From Emiliania huxleyi CCMP1516 (Eukaryota > Haptophyta > Isochrysidales > Noelaerhabdaceae), in contig NW_005200680.1 in assembly GCF_000372725.1 (NCBI RefSeq), positions 111,671-175,670 on the forward strand: a stretch of 64,000 bases of DNA, written 5' to 3'. Positions 31,405 to 47,069 of the stretch are shown piece by piece (position 1 is the stretch's first letter; the number at the start of each line of letters is the position of its first letter). A program made the translations under genes and the position numbers. The notes beneath the pieces are model-generated. The model was not told the DNA's origin, ran no database searches, and saw nothing but the letters and a program-made list of their open reading frames with translations.

Positions 31405-33080
31405 TGCTACTACATGCAAAGAGCAGCCGTGGTTTCAAACTAGCGCTCGGAGAAGACACCGCCGAGGCTGCGACTGCCCAGGCACCGTCTGAGGGGGAGC
31501 TTGGACGGTCCCGTCGCTCTCTAGGTGCGCGCCAACGACGCGTCCGTCCTCGTCTCTCCGAAGACGCAGCGGTGGCTGTAGACAGAGAGCAATCGAGGGG
31601 TCCCGTACCATGCGGAACCGACCCTATCCAGTGCTCAAGTGCTCAAGAGAGCATTCCAGCAAACACCCGGCGACGAGACAAGACACTCAGCCAACAGGAC
31701 TGCCAACAGGTGGCTCGAGACGAGCGTATCGGCGCCGGCAGCAGAGGAGGCGCAAGTCGCGGCGGCGGCCCTGGCGACGCCCTCCGCTGCACCGCCGCCG
31801 CTCGACCTCCGCCTCTGCTCTCAGGCCACCCCGAGCGTGGAAGAGGTGGCGGGGCTGGAGGAGGCGGGTAGGGAGAGGGAGGAGGCGAGGGAGGAGGAGG
31901 AGGCGAGTGACGACGAGGCGGAGGAGGCCCTCCTCGGCGTCGCAAGGCCGCTCTCCCGCCCGCGCGGCCGTGCAGCGGTGGCGGCTCTTCTCGTCGCCCT
32001 CTCTGCCGCCGCCGACAGACGGCGCCGGGGCTAGGCGACCGAAGAGGAACTACGGCAAGAACCGCACACCACCCGCTGACGAGCGCTCGCGGAACTGGTC
32101 CGCGGCGCCCGCCAGGGGAGTGCGCGAGACAGGGCTCGGAGCCCTTTTCTGTGAGCAGGGATTCCCTCCCGGCGGGGGTTGTGGCGGAGAGCCGGCATGG
32201 GAATCGCCGGCCCCCACCCAGGGGGTGCCCCTGCCAGGCGCCGCAAGCGGTGCCCGACCGGGGCGGGTGCCCCCACCCCGAGGGGTGGGGGCGGGGTCGG
32301 GGCCCAAAGTGATTCGGCCTATCGCCTCGGCAAGGTCCTCGGTGCGATTACATTCCTTCCGAGGTTAGCCGAAACGGACTTCGGCGCCGCGTTCTCGTGC
32401 TGAGTGCGGCTGGCACGATGGCCGTGCCTCTCAAGATTCACGCTCGTCATCCACAACGGACTGCAATGGCTCGAGGCGTACGGTCGTCGTCGATGGCAAA
32501 ACGGACTACGACGACTGTGATGGCCATCGCTCTCTCCGCCGCGCCCATTGCCGACGCGCTCGGCTCCTGCCCGCCGTCGTCGCTAGGGGTTGTGCGCCGG
32601 GCCCTCCTGCTCGGCTCCAGCTAGTAGACAAGTGTTGTCATCAACAGAGTAGACCTCTCGGAGCCGACGTGACCAAAAAGTGAAGCTAGACACCTATATA
32701 GAGGGTCGACAGCGTCCTAATCTAAAACCTGAGGATTCAGGATACATTGAGGCATCGCTTCAGTGAGTGCCAAAGTGAGTTTATGGATGTCATGTATGAG
32801 AACGGTACTTACGAAACACGAGGAGTGTCACCTGTCAAACGCGGACCGGGACGCGGGAGCTGGGGGAAGCCAGATGTGCGGTAGCATTTTTTGTATTTAC
32901 ACCGTCTGCTACCGTACCGTGCGGTGAAAATCTCGGCACATCATGTGGCACATCGTGGGAACGGTGGGCCCCCCCTGCACAGGCTGCGTGTTCGAACCGT
33001 CAGAACTCGCCGAGTCGGTCTCTGGTGATCTCGACAGTGGCTGCAACAGCACCACCGGCACCTGTACCTGTGGAACGTCA
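31405..33080. other. Mostly non-coding stretch
   Basis: A Glu/Ala-rich frame ending at 32,034 (EEAGREREEAREEEEASDDE) could be an exon, but it has no recognised domain. Between 32.04 and 33.08 kb I see no convincing gene. A 22-bp motif shared with about 4,647 occurs near 32,701. GTTCGAACC at 32,989 resembles a tRNA B box, but no cloverleaf can be drawn. Confidence 0.4.
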
Positions 33081-39293
<6,213 letters not shown>

Positions 39294-40199
39294 ATGCAGC
39301 GGTGCCGCGCCGTTTCTTTTCGCGGCAGCGATCGTGCGCGCCCGCGGCGAGAGCGGCGTGACTTTCGCGCGCTCCAGGGCGGCGTACGAGGCGGCCGAGG
39401 TTGTGCGGAAGGCGCTAGCCTGCGAGCGGGCGGCGGAGACCTTCCGCGCCGGTAGGCGGATCTACTGCAGCCGCGCCGCTTTCGCACAGGCCGAGCGCGA
39501 CCGCGAGGCGCGGCGCCCATCCTCGCCGCGGCCCCCGCCTCCTCCCTCCTGCGCTGATGGGCTGGCGTCTGAGCCCGCCTGCGACTGGTGGGGGCGGGTT
39601 GCGAAGGAGGCGGGCGCGCGCCTCGAGGCCCTTGCGGCGCGCGTGCTCTCTCCCATCCGCCGGGCGATGGCGGCGCGGGCGCTGCAGCGGGCCGCCCGAG
39701 CGCGCCTCACCGCCCGGGAGAGGGCGGCGCGGGCGCTGCAGCGGGCCGCCCGAGCGCGCCTCACCGCCTGGGAGAGGGCGGCGCGGGCGCTGCAGCGGGC
39801 CGCCCGAGCGCGCCTCACCGTAAGGGCTCCGGCGCTCGCCCGCAGCCTTTCGGGGTTTGCACGCCGCTTTGCCAGGCGGGCGGCGGAGAGGGGCGCCGCT
39901 TGCGCCCTCGATCGCGCTGTCGACGCTTTCTTTCGGCGCACAGGAGGGCGCGCCCCCGCTCTCGCCGCCCTCCGTCAGGCGATTGCAGACGGCGCGGCGG
40001 TGGCGGTAGCGACGCCTGCTCCCGAAGGCAACAAGGTCGGAAGACGCCAGAACCACAAATGCTGGCGAGAGGCGATCCGTTTTGTCGCCGTCAGCCAACC
40101 AGGGGCCGGCGCCTTCCTCAACGCCATCCCCATGCGTGATGACATGAAGATGGAGTCCTGGGCGATGCGCGTCACCGTCCAGCGCCGCCTTGGGCTCCC

Positions 40200-41069
40200 C
40201 TAGGAGGTAGCAAAGGCAAGGCCCCACACGCTCCGGAGCGCGAGAAAGGCGTAACGCGTGCCTGCACACTCAGACAGTCCCCATAGACCTCGTTCCTCGG
40301 GCATCTGGTGAGCAAACGCGGCGGTGCAGTAGAGGTACTCGAGGCCAAGGACAAGGCCGACCATTCGGACGCCCACCTTATCGAGCGGCCGGCATGAGAG
40401 GAGGAGCATTGCCTGATACACGACAGTGAGGATGCCGAAAGCTACCTCCCTGCTGCGGTCGATTGTCGTGCCAAGGGCAGCCGCGAGTATGCCCAGGAAG
40501 ACGTCTAATGTGCCGCGAGGATGAAGCTCAACCTCGAGGATGAAGGAGGCGTTGGCGTACACGCCAATGATCCACGCGACACTGAGCGCCGTCAGCGTTG
40601 TGAGTAGCCTCACCTTGTTTGCAGCTGCATGCGCGGCGCACAGCTTGTTCCGGAGTGCCGAGGCCGCCACCGAGTCGACCGCAAATCCACGGCAACGACT
40701 TGAGAGAACAGACACTGAGATAGCAACTGCTGGCGGCGCGAAGGCGATCAGCGACACGACCAACCAGAGTGCGACAAAGTTCGACCAAGGCACCGAGTCG
40801 ACCGTCGTGAGGTTTGACCAAGGCACCGAGTCGACCGTCGTGAGGTTTGACCAAGGCACCGGGTGGGCTGCTGTCCTCTCGGCCATTTTGCAATCGATCG
40901 AGGCGGAGGACGAAAGCTTGTCCAAAAAACGCGCGCTTCGGCGACGATGTTTTTCTTTTTTCTTCGATCGCGAGGGTCCATCAGAGACCGCGGGAGGGTC
41001 GATGGGAGTGCCAAGCCCCACAATACCTAAAAACCCAGCCCATGCACGGCTTTTGACCCAAAAAAGCAA
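40200..41069 (-). CDS. Multi-pass membrane protein, unknown family
   Basis: A 289-residue frame. The second half has at least four likely membrane spans (FVALWLVVSLIAFAPPAVAI, LLTTLTALSVAWIIGVYAN, VFLGILAAALGTTI, ILTVVYQAMLLLSC). Before the first span an 11-residue unit SVPWSNLTTVD is tandemly repeated; the underlying 33-bp DNA repeats lie at about 40,795-40,860. A later ATG (MAERTAAHP, at about 40,887) is a possible alternative start. Its stop codon overlaps the stop of the convergent ORF on the plus strand within one CTAG. Confidence 0.45.
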   Translation of the reverse strand: MLFWVKSRAWAGFLGIVGLGTPIDPPAVSDGPSRSKKKEKHRRRSARFLDKLSSSASIDCKMAERTAAHPVPWSNLTTVDSVPWSNLTTVDSVPWSNFVALWLVVSLIAFAPPAVAISVSVLSSRCRGFAVDSVAASALRNKLCAAHAAANKVRLLTTLTALSVAWIIGVYANASFILEVELHPRGTLDVFLGILAAALGTTIDRSREVAFGILTVVYQAMLLLSCRPLDKVGVRMVGLVLGLEYLYCTAAFAHQMPEERGLWGLSECAGTRYAFLALRSVWGLAFATS

Positions 41070-41448
41070 AACATTTACTCGAGTACGAACATCATCATCA
41101 ACCTAGTCGAACGACAGGCGGCACGCGAAGACTGGTTGCAATCCCGCCGACCGCCAGGCCGCGGGATGATGTGTGCGTGGTCATGTAGTGGGTCTCGGAA
41201 GCTCCCCTCTCGGGCTAGGAGCCAGCCCCTCTCCCTTGCCCTCGGAACAGTGTGTCCGAGTCGAGGCGTGTGCTTGCCGGTCGACGGCCGCGCGCGGTTG
41301 GCATTGTGACGAAGGTGCGGCCGCGGCGCGCCCGCCATGGTTCGGCGCGGCGCGCGATTTCGTGTGCCAGTCCCCCTACACGACCGGGAGCCCGAACCCG
41401 GAGCCAATTCCAGTGGATCCAGCTCTCGCCTCTGTCGCTCTCTTCGCC

Positions 41449-42274
41449 ATGCTCAGCTTCTCCGCCGGTGTCTCGACGACCTTCGCTGGCGCTTCGCTCC
41501 GCACCGCGCCTCTCTCGCGCACCCTTCCTGCAAAGATGGAGCTCTCGTGGACCGAGTACGATGGGGCCAAGTGGGATCCGCTCAAGCTCGCAAAGACGCC
41601 CGAGAAGTGCGCGAGTTCTCACCAATTCGCCGCCGCCGCCGCCGCGCATTTCGCCGCCGCCGCCGCACGCACAGCAAAGTTCCGCCACGCGGTCGACGTT
41701 CGCCCGCCGGCTCAGCAGGTTCCCGACGCCGCCACCGCCGCCCCGTCCCCGCCGCAGGTTTGAGAAGCTGAGGTACGTGGAGCTCAAGCACGGCCGCATC
41801 GCGATGCTCGCCTTCCTCGGCCACGCTGCCGCCGCCGGCGCCCACCTCCCGGGCAAGCTCGCCGGCGACCTCGCATTCGCCGACATGCCCAAGACGGGCT
41901 TCGCGGCGCTGGCGGCGACGCCGCCGCTCGGGCTGCTGCAGATGTTCCTCTTCGTGGGCTTCCTGGAGCTCAAGGTGTGCAAGGACGTGACCGGCACGGG
42001 CGAGTTTCCGGGCGACTTCCGCAACGGCGTGGACAACGGCGCCAACCCTCGCCCGCATGCGGTCGTTCAGACTTTAGTCGCTGCTGATAGCCGTTTTTCC
42101 TCTACAGGCGCCTGGGACTCCTTCACCCCGCAGCAGAAGCTCGAGAAGCGGTCGAAGGAGTTGAACAACGGCCGTGCCGCTATGATGGGCATCCTCGGGC
42201 TCATGGTGCACGAGAACTTGGCCGGCCCCGCGTATGTGGCCAACGAGTACTGTGGCCTGCCCGCCCCCTTCTGA
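41449..42274 (+). CDS. Fucoxanthin chlorophyll a/c-type light-harvesting protein
   Basis: A thylakoid antenna protein. Exon 1 (41449-41606) has a plastid-targeting-like start (MLSFSAGVSTTFAGASL) and ends TPEK. A GT-AG intron (41607-41757) leads to exon 2, FEKLRYVELKHGRIAMLAFL, which has the first chlorophyll-binding helix with its Glu and Arg/His, then FADMPKTGFAALAATPPLG and LELKVCKDVTGTGEFPGDFR. A 69-nt GC-AG intron (42039-42107) joins GVDN-G to AWDSFTPQQKLEKR, and the third helix reads ELNNGRAAMMGILGLMVHE. Retaining the second intron keeps the frame open and adds 23 residues. The three-helix layout and length fit FCP/LHCF proteins of red-lineage algae. Confidence 0.9.
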
Positions 42275-43077
42275 AGGCTGGAGCCCCGTCCCGCTCGGGG
42301 GGGGGGGCAGAGGCCGGACTCTGTGAGCTTCCGGACGATGGACGCCTTCTTCAGTCTTTTACCCTGTGCCCGGCGCCTGTGGGGTTAGAAGATTGCTGAC
42401 GGCGCGCCCCCCCTTTTTCCCTCGCTCTGCGCGTGTTCTCTTTTAGGCCACCTCCGTCACCGATCACCGTGTAACCTGTAACGACTAACGAGAGGTGCCG
42501 GTGCTGTGTGTTGTGACTTGTGTGGTCCTGACAATACACGACCTACACATGAATCTACTAGTCGACTACCTTTCCCGAGACTCTACACTGGACGACGCGA
42601 CGAGGGTCGAGGCGAGACCGAGACCGGCCGCCGAGATCGAGCCCGCCCCGGCCCCGCCGCGAAACCTTCCCCAAACATCAAAACTCTAAAAACTGTGACA
42701 CATGGCACTTGTTCGGTTGTTGTTCGCGGGCCCAACAAGAGAGAGCCGTACGCGCGGCGTCCGGCGGTCAGGCGAGTCCTGAGCTCCAGTGCGCGAGAAC
42801 CCATACAACGTGTCGCTGTTGGCTCTGCAACGGGCACGCCGCGTGAAATTTGCCCCCATGCCGCATGCGCTGAGCCCTGGCCCTGGACAGTCTGACACGT
42901 GTGACAGTCTCGAGCGCGTGCGACACACAATGACAACGACAGTTCAGCAGTCCAGGCCAGCGGAGCTCCTCAGTAGCTGTCAAGAGTGCTGTCAGAGAGC
43001 TGCCCCCGACAGCCCGACATGCATCTGTACCTCACGCGCTCACCGCACCTCCGCGTCTCTCCCGCGACCTGACTACT
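42275..43077. other. Intergenic, nothing recognised
   Basis: This stretch holds the 3' flank of the light-harvesting gene, including a G-run at 42,297-42,307, and about 0.7 kb without a convincing gene before the DTW gene stop. Open frames here have random composition. Confidence 0.5.
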
Positions 43078-44354
43078 CTACCCCGCGGCCTGACCGTGAC
43101 TCCTCGGCTCGTGCGGCCGCCCTTCTCTCCGCCGGAGGTTGGCCTCGCGCCGCTCGTCGTGCTTGTGCGCCTGCAGCGCGCCATTGTTCGCCACGACGGC
43201 GGCGATGAACGCGTGCGTCGTCGCCTCCGGCTCGCCAACCTCCTGCAGCAGCAGCGCCGCCGCCTCGACCGTGCAGACGCGCAGCGCCTGTTCACAGCTC
43301 CTCGATTCACAGCTCTTCTATTCACAGCCCCTCAAAAGGTGCAGACCCACAGCGCCTCTGCGTCGCCCGTCGCCCCGGCGGCGACGGTCGCGGCCGAGGC
43401 GGAGGCGTACCTGCGGCGGAGGGACGAGTTGTCCAGCCTTCAAGTACTCACCGCAGGAGTCACGGGCGGATGCGTCCCTGTGCAAGGTTTCGCGCTGCTG
43501 CTGCCGCTACGTGGCGGGCGTTGAGCGGCGCTGACGCTGTCTCACCACGAAGAAGGCCGCGGGGCCGAGGGGCGGGCGGGAGGTAGGAGGGCGGACGCGC
43601 CTTTTGGCGGCGCGCTGGTAGACGGAGAGGCTGGTCGGGTGCAGCGCGACGTGGGGAGGGACGTGGGCCGGAGGAAGGCGCCTACACAAGCTTCTTCGCG
43701 CGCGGCTCCGGGAGGGCGACGGGAGGAGGTTGCGTGGCCTGCCCCTTGGTGGCGCCGGCGCAGCGCCCGGAACATGGAGCGCGCGTGGTTGTAGACGCCG
43801 TCCAGCACGACGACTCGCATCAGAGGCCGCGACGCCTCCGCCTCCCCCTCCGCCTCCCCTCTGCCGCCCGCGGCGACCCGCCGCCACGGAGAAGACTGCG
43901 GCAGGCGCCTCTCGACAAACTCGCCCACGGTGAGCGCGCCCTCGCCCGGCCAGAGGAGCATCGTGTGCTGTGGGTCGGCGGCGAGCTCGGCCGCCAGTGC
44001 GTCCCAGTCGGCGCGGCGGCCGTACACAAACACCCGCGCCTGCTCGGGCGGCAGCATCGCCGTCAGCAGCTTTGCGTCGTCGCCGGCGCTCAGGAACTCT
44101 TTGTGGTGCATGAGAATGCAAACGCGAGCGTTGACCGCGAGGCGGAGCGGTGCAAGCTGCGAGCAGATGCACTTGGTTGCCGCATCGTGCCAGCACCTCC
44201 TGCACCGGTTGCTCCGCTCCTCCTCCTTTCGCGCGAGAGCCTCGGTCGCCAGCCTCTCAAAGAGATCGTCCTGGTCACAGCCGCCGGCGCGAAGCTCCTC
44301 GGCGCGCGCCGCCGCGTGGGCGAAGCGCTTGTGCGTAGCGCCGGCGCCGCGCAT
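43078..44354 (-). CDS. DTW-domain tRNA-uridine aminocarboxypropyltransferase
   Basis: DTW proteins (bacterial TapT, animal DTWD1/2) transfer the 3-amino-3-carboxypropyl group of SAM to a tRNA uridine. The first exon has the zinc-site text RCRRCWHDAATKCICSQLAP, then ILMHHKEFLSAGDDAKLLTA, LLWPGEGA and VVVLDGVYNHARSMF at the place of the DTW motif. Later exons give PPHVALHPTSLSVYQRAAKR (43.6 kb) and EAAALLLQEVGEPEATTHAF with ANNGALQAHKHDERREANLR (43.15-43.25 kb), ending at TAG 43078-43080. The defining D-T/G-W is D-G-V-Y here. I prefer ATG 44354; a longer frame to 44414 runs into a repeat-like stretch. The gene is head-to-head with the NHL-BTB gene about 100 bp away. Confidence 0.75.
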
Positions 44355-44455
44355 GGACGAGAGAATTTCACGGGACCGGCTCTCACACTGGACGAGAAAG
44401 TCGACCCAACCCAACCTGGTCCCGAATCCCCAGCTTCGCGGAAAATCGGTGCAAC

Positions 44456-46243
44456 ATGCGTGCGGAATTTTCGGGTTTCACAGCAGCCTCCGCTACCGAC
44501 CCAGGCACTGTCCCGAATCCAGCGCGGCAAATTGTGGCGGCAAAAATGGCGTCCGCCGCCCGCAAGCGCGCCCGCACCGGGGGCGCCGGCGGTGAGGCGG
44601 ACGAGGAGCCCGTGCCGGTCGCGGATGGCTTCGAGGCGCCCATCTTTGGAGCGCGCGTCGTCGGCCAGGTCACCACGCTGCCGCTCGAGGGGGAAGACGG
44701 GCCTTTGGCATCGCTGGGTGTCGCGAGTGACCACGCGGGCGCCTGGTTCGTCGCGACCGAGGACTCGCTGCTGCACGTCTTGGCGGCCGGGCGCGTGCGC
44801 CGCGTGGCAGCCTTGCCGGCAAGTGAGGATGACTACACCGTTGCCGCCAGCCCGGACGCGAGCGCGCTGTTTGTGGTGGACAACGGCAACAACAAGATCC
44901 GGCGGGTCGAGGTGGCGACGGGAGAGGTGACGACGCTCGCGGGCAGTGGCGAGGATGGCGACGCGGATGGCGTGGGCGACGCGGCGGAGTTTGCCAGCCC
45001 CTACGGAGTCGCTATCAGCCCGGACGGGAGCGCGCTGTTCGTGACGGACTTCGGCAACGACAAGATCCGGCGGGTTGCGGTGGCGACTAGCGAGGTGACG
45101 ACGATCGCGGGCAGTGGCACCAGGGGCAGCACTGATGGCGCGGGCAACGCAGCGCAGTTTTCCAACCCAACTGGCATCGCTGTCAGCCCAGACGGCGGCG
45201 TGCTGTTTGTGGCGGACCACGAGAACCACAAGATCCGGCGGGTTGAGGTGGCGACGGGAGAGGTGACGACGCTCGCGGGCAGTGGCACCAGTGGCAGCAC
45301 TGACGGCGTGGGCGACGCGGCGCAGTTCTGCAACCCAGCTGGCGTCGCCATCAGCCCCGACGGCAGCGCGCTGTTTGTGGCGGACTTCCACAGCCACAAG
45401 ATCCGGCGGGTGGAGGTGGCGACGGGAGAGGTGACGACGGTCGCGAGCAGCGGCAGGGACAGCGTCGATGGCGTGGGCGACGCCCAGGAGTTTTACCACC
45501 CAATTGGCCTTGCCATCAGCCCAGACGGGAGCACGCTGTTGGTCAGTTCGACCGGTGGCCTCCATCACGTCTGCGTGGCGGCGCCTCCTCCGCCTCCCTC
45601 CTTTGCCCCGATCGTCGTTCCGCCCTCCACCTTCTCCGCCGACATGGCGAAGACGTGGGGCGACGCCTCCCTCCCGCAGGGCATGGTCACCTTCCTTGTC
45701 GGCGACGACGAGGAGCGCATCGAGCACGTGAGCAAGTGCAACCTCTGCGCCCGGTCCCCAGTCTTTCGGACCATGTTCGGCATCGGCATGAAGGAGCGCG
45801 ACGCCGCCGAGGTCACAGTGCGCAACACCGACCTCGCCAGCTTCACCGCCCTCGTCCGCTACCTCCTCACCGACCAGTTCGACCTCGGCGAGGAGGAGGG
45901 CGGCAGGGCGCAGCGCGCGCTCGACCTGCGGGAGCTGGCGCAGATGTACCAGGTGCCGCGCCTCGAGCTGCTCTGCGCGCAGGCGCTGCAGGAGAGCGTC
46001 GGGCCGGCGACCGCCGTGCCGCTGCTCGAGGCGGCGCACACGATGGGCGACGGGCGGCTCCTCGCGCAGTGCCGCCGCTACGTGGCCGACCACGCCGCCG
46101 AGGTGCGGGCGAGCGGCGGCGTGGAGCAGCTGCGCGACTTTGGCGTGGCCAAGGGTCTGCTCGGCGACGCGCTCGACCAGGTGGCGGAGCTGAAGGGGAC
46201 GGTGGCGGCGCGCGACGTGGAGCTCGAGAAGGTCCGGGCATGA
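44456..46243 (+). CDS. NHL-repeat beta-propeller plus BTB domain protein
   Basis: An intronless 595-residue frame. Residues about 100-370 form at least four NHL/SMP-30-like blades, each near 57 residues, with the pattern SPDGSALFVxDxxNxKIRRV then VATGEVTTLAGSG. Residues about 395-520 form a BTB/POZ domain: GMVTFLVGDDEERIEHVSKC, LCARSPVFRTMFGIGMKE, ELAQMYQVPRLELLCAQALQ. A BACK-like helical tail and short coiled coil finish the protein. BTB proteins commonly dock substrates to cullin-3 ligases, with the propeller as the recruiting surface; that role is inferred. ATG 44546 (MASAARKRARTGG) is an alternative start. The blades are very similar to each other, which implies recent internal duplication. 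Confidence 0.85.
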   Translation: MRAEFSGFTAASATDPGTVPNPARQIVAAKMASAARKRARTGGAGGEADEEPVPVADGFEAPIFGARVVGQVTTLPLEGEDGPLASLGVASDHAGAWFVATEDSLLHVLAAGRVRRVAALPASEDDYTVAASPDASALFVVDNGNNKIRRVEVATGEVTTLAGSGEDGDADGVGDAAEFASPYGVAISPDGSALFVTDFGNDKIRRVAVATSEVTTIAGSGTRGSTDGAGNAAQFSNPTGIAVSPDGGVLFVADHENHKIRRVEVATGEVTTLAGSGTSGSTDGVGDAAQFCNPAGVAISPDGSALFVADFHSHKIRRVEVATGEVTTVASSGRDSVDGVGDAQEFYHPIGLAISPDGSTLLVSSTGGLHHVCVAAPPPPPSFAPIVVPPSTFSADMAKTWGDASLPQGMVTFLVGDDEERIEHVSKCNLCARSPVFRTMFGIGMKERDAAEVTVRNTDLASFTALVRYLLTDQFDLGEEEGGRAQRALDLRELAQMYQVPRLELLCAQALQESVGPATAVPLLEAAHTMGDGRLLAQCRRYVADHAAEVRASGGVEQLRDFGVAKGLLGDALDQVAELKGTVAARDVELEKVRA

Positions 46244-46442
46244 GTGAGGGGCAGCGCCCCGCGCCTTGCGATCGCTCGCCGCTTGGCACCAGTGAGAGCA
46301 GTGTGTGACAGAGCAGCGCAGCGCGCCGTGAACAGGGAGGGCGCTTTCTTTCTTTCTTTCTGGCTCTGTGAGAGTCGATATAAAAAGAAAGAAATTCAAA
46401 CAAAAGAACTCCCTCTCACAGCACACAGGACACACAGCACTC

Positions 46443-46960
46443 AGCAGACACGAGACAGGCTCGACACAGGTGCGAACTGGCGCGTGCTAGTACTATCACA
46501 GGCACACCACCGGAGCCGCCTAAGCGACTCCGTTAAGAACGGCAATGCACTTAGCACCGTGCACAATGCCGCTGTCCCCGCACGCTAGCTCGTTCACCGT
46601 CTTCCACGCCACGGCGGTGTGGAGAACGACAGACAAGCGCTGCATCTGCAGCCCGTGCCAGTTCTTGGTGGTCCATGTGACCTCGTCCAGGTGCTGAGCG
46701 TGCGAAAGTTTGTAACTCAGCTTGGCCGCCGCTTACAAAAAACTCCGTCAAAAGAAAGAATTCTTAAAATACAACCACTCTCACAGCACACTGGCACGAC
46801 AAGGGCGCGGACTGGCGCGGACTGGCACACACAGTAGGTAGGGTAGAAAGGTGAAGAACAGCCAGGCTCGGACTGGACACCAACGCGGCAACAAAAACTC
46901 CCCCAACGCGGTATGGGTGGATTCTGGACGATTTCGACACACCCTGCTCACAAAAGAAAG
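46443..46960 (-). mobile_element. Copies of the dispersed repeat families
   Basis: On the minus strand 46,455-46,735 matches the 30,245-30,520 copy over about 280 bp with roughly eight differences, including the ORF end reading TVNELACGDSGIVHGAKCIA then VLNGVA-stop and the following 3' UTR-like part. Immediately downstream on the plus strand (46,755-46,960) is a copy of a second unit, with AAGGTGAAGAACAGCCAGGC and GGACACCAACGCGG, shared with 61,610-61,800 (inverted). Confidence 0.65.
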
Positions 46961-47069
46961 ACAGACCGGACTCGGCGACACATGGTGCGGTACGACGTCA
47001 CGCTCTGCGCCGCGGAGAGGGAGCAAACAATCGCGGTCGCACTGAGGAGACGGCGACCGTGAAAACGTC

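Noticed and set aside
32940-33015. Possible tRNA from a GTTCGAACC B-box-like word
   Set aside because: No matching A box, acceptor stem or anticodon arm could be drawn on either strand.
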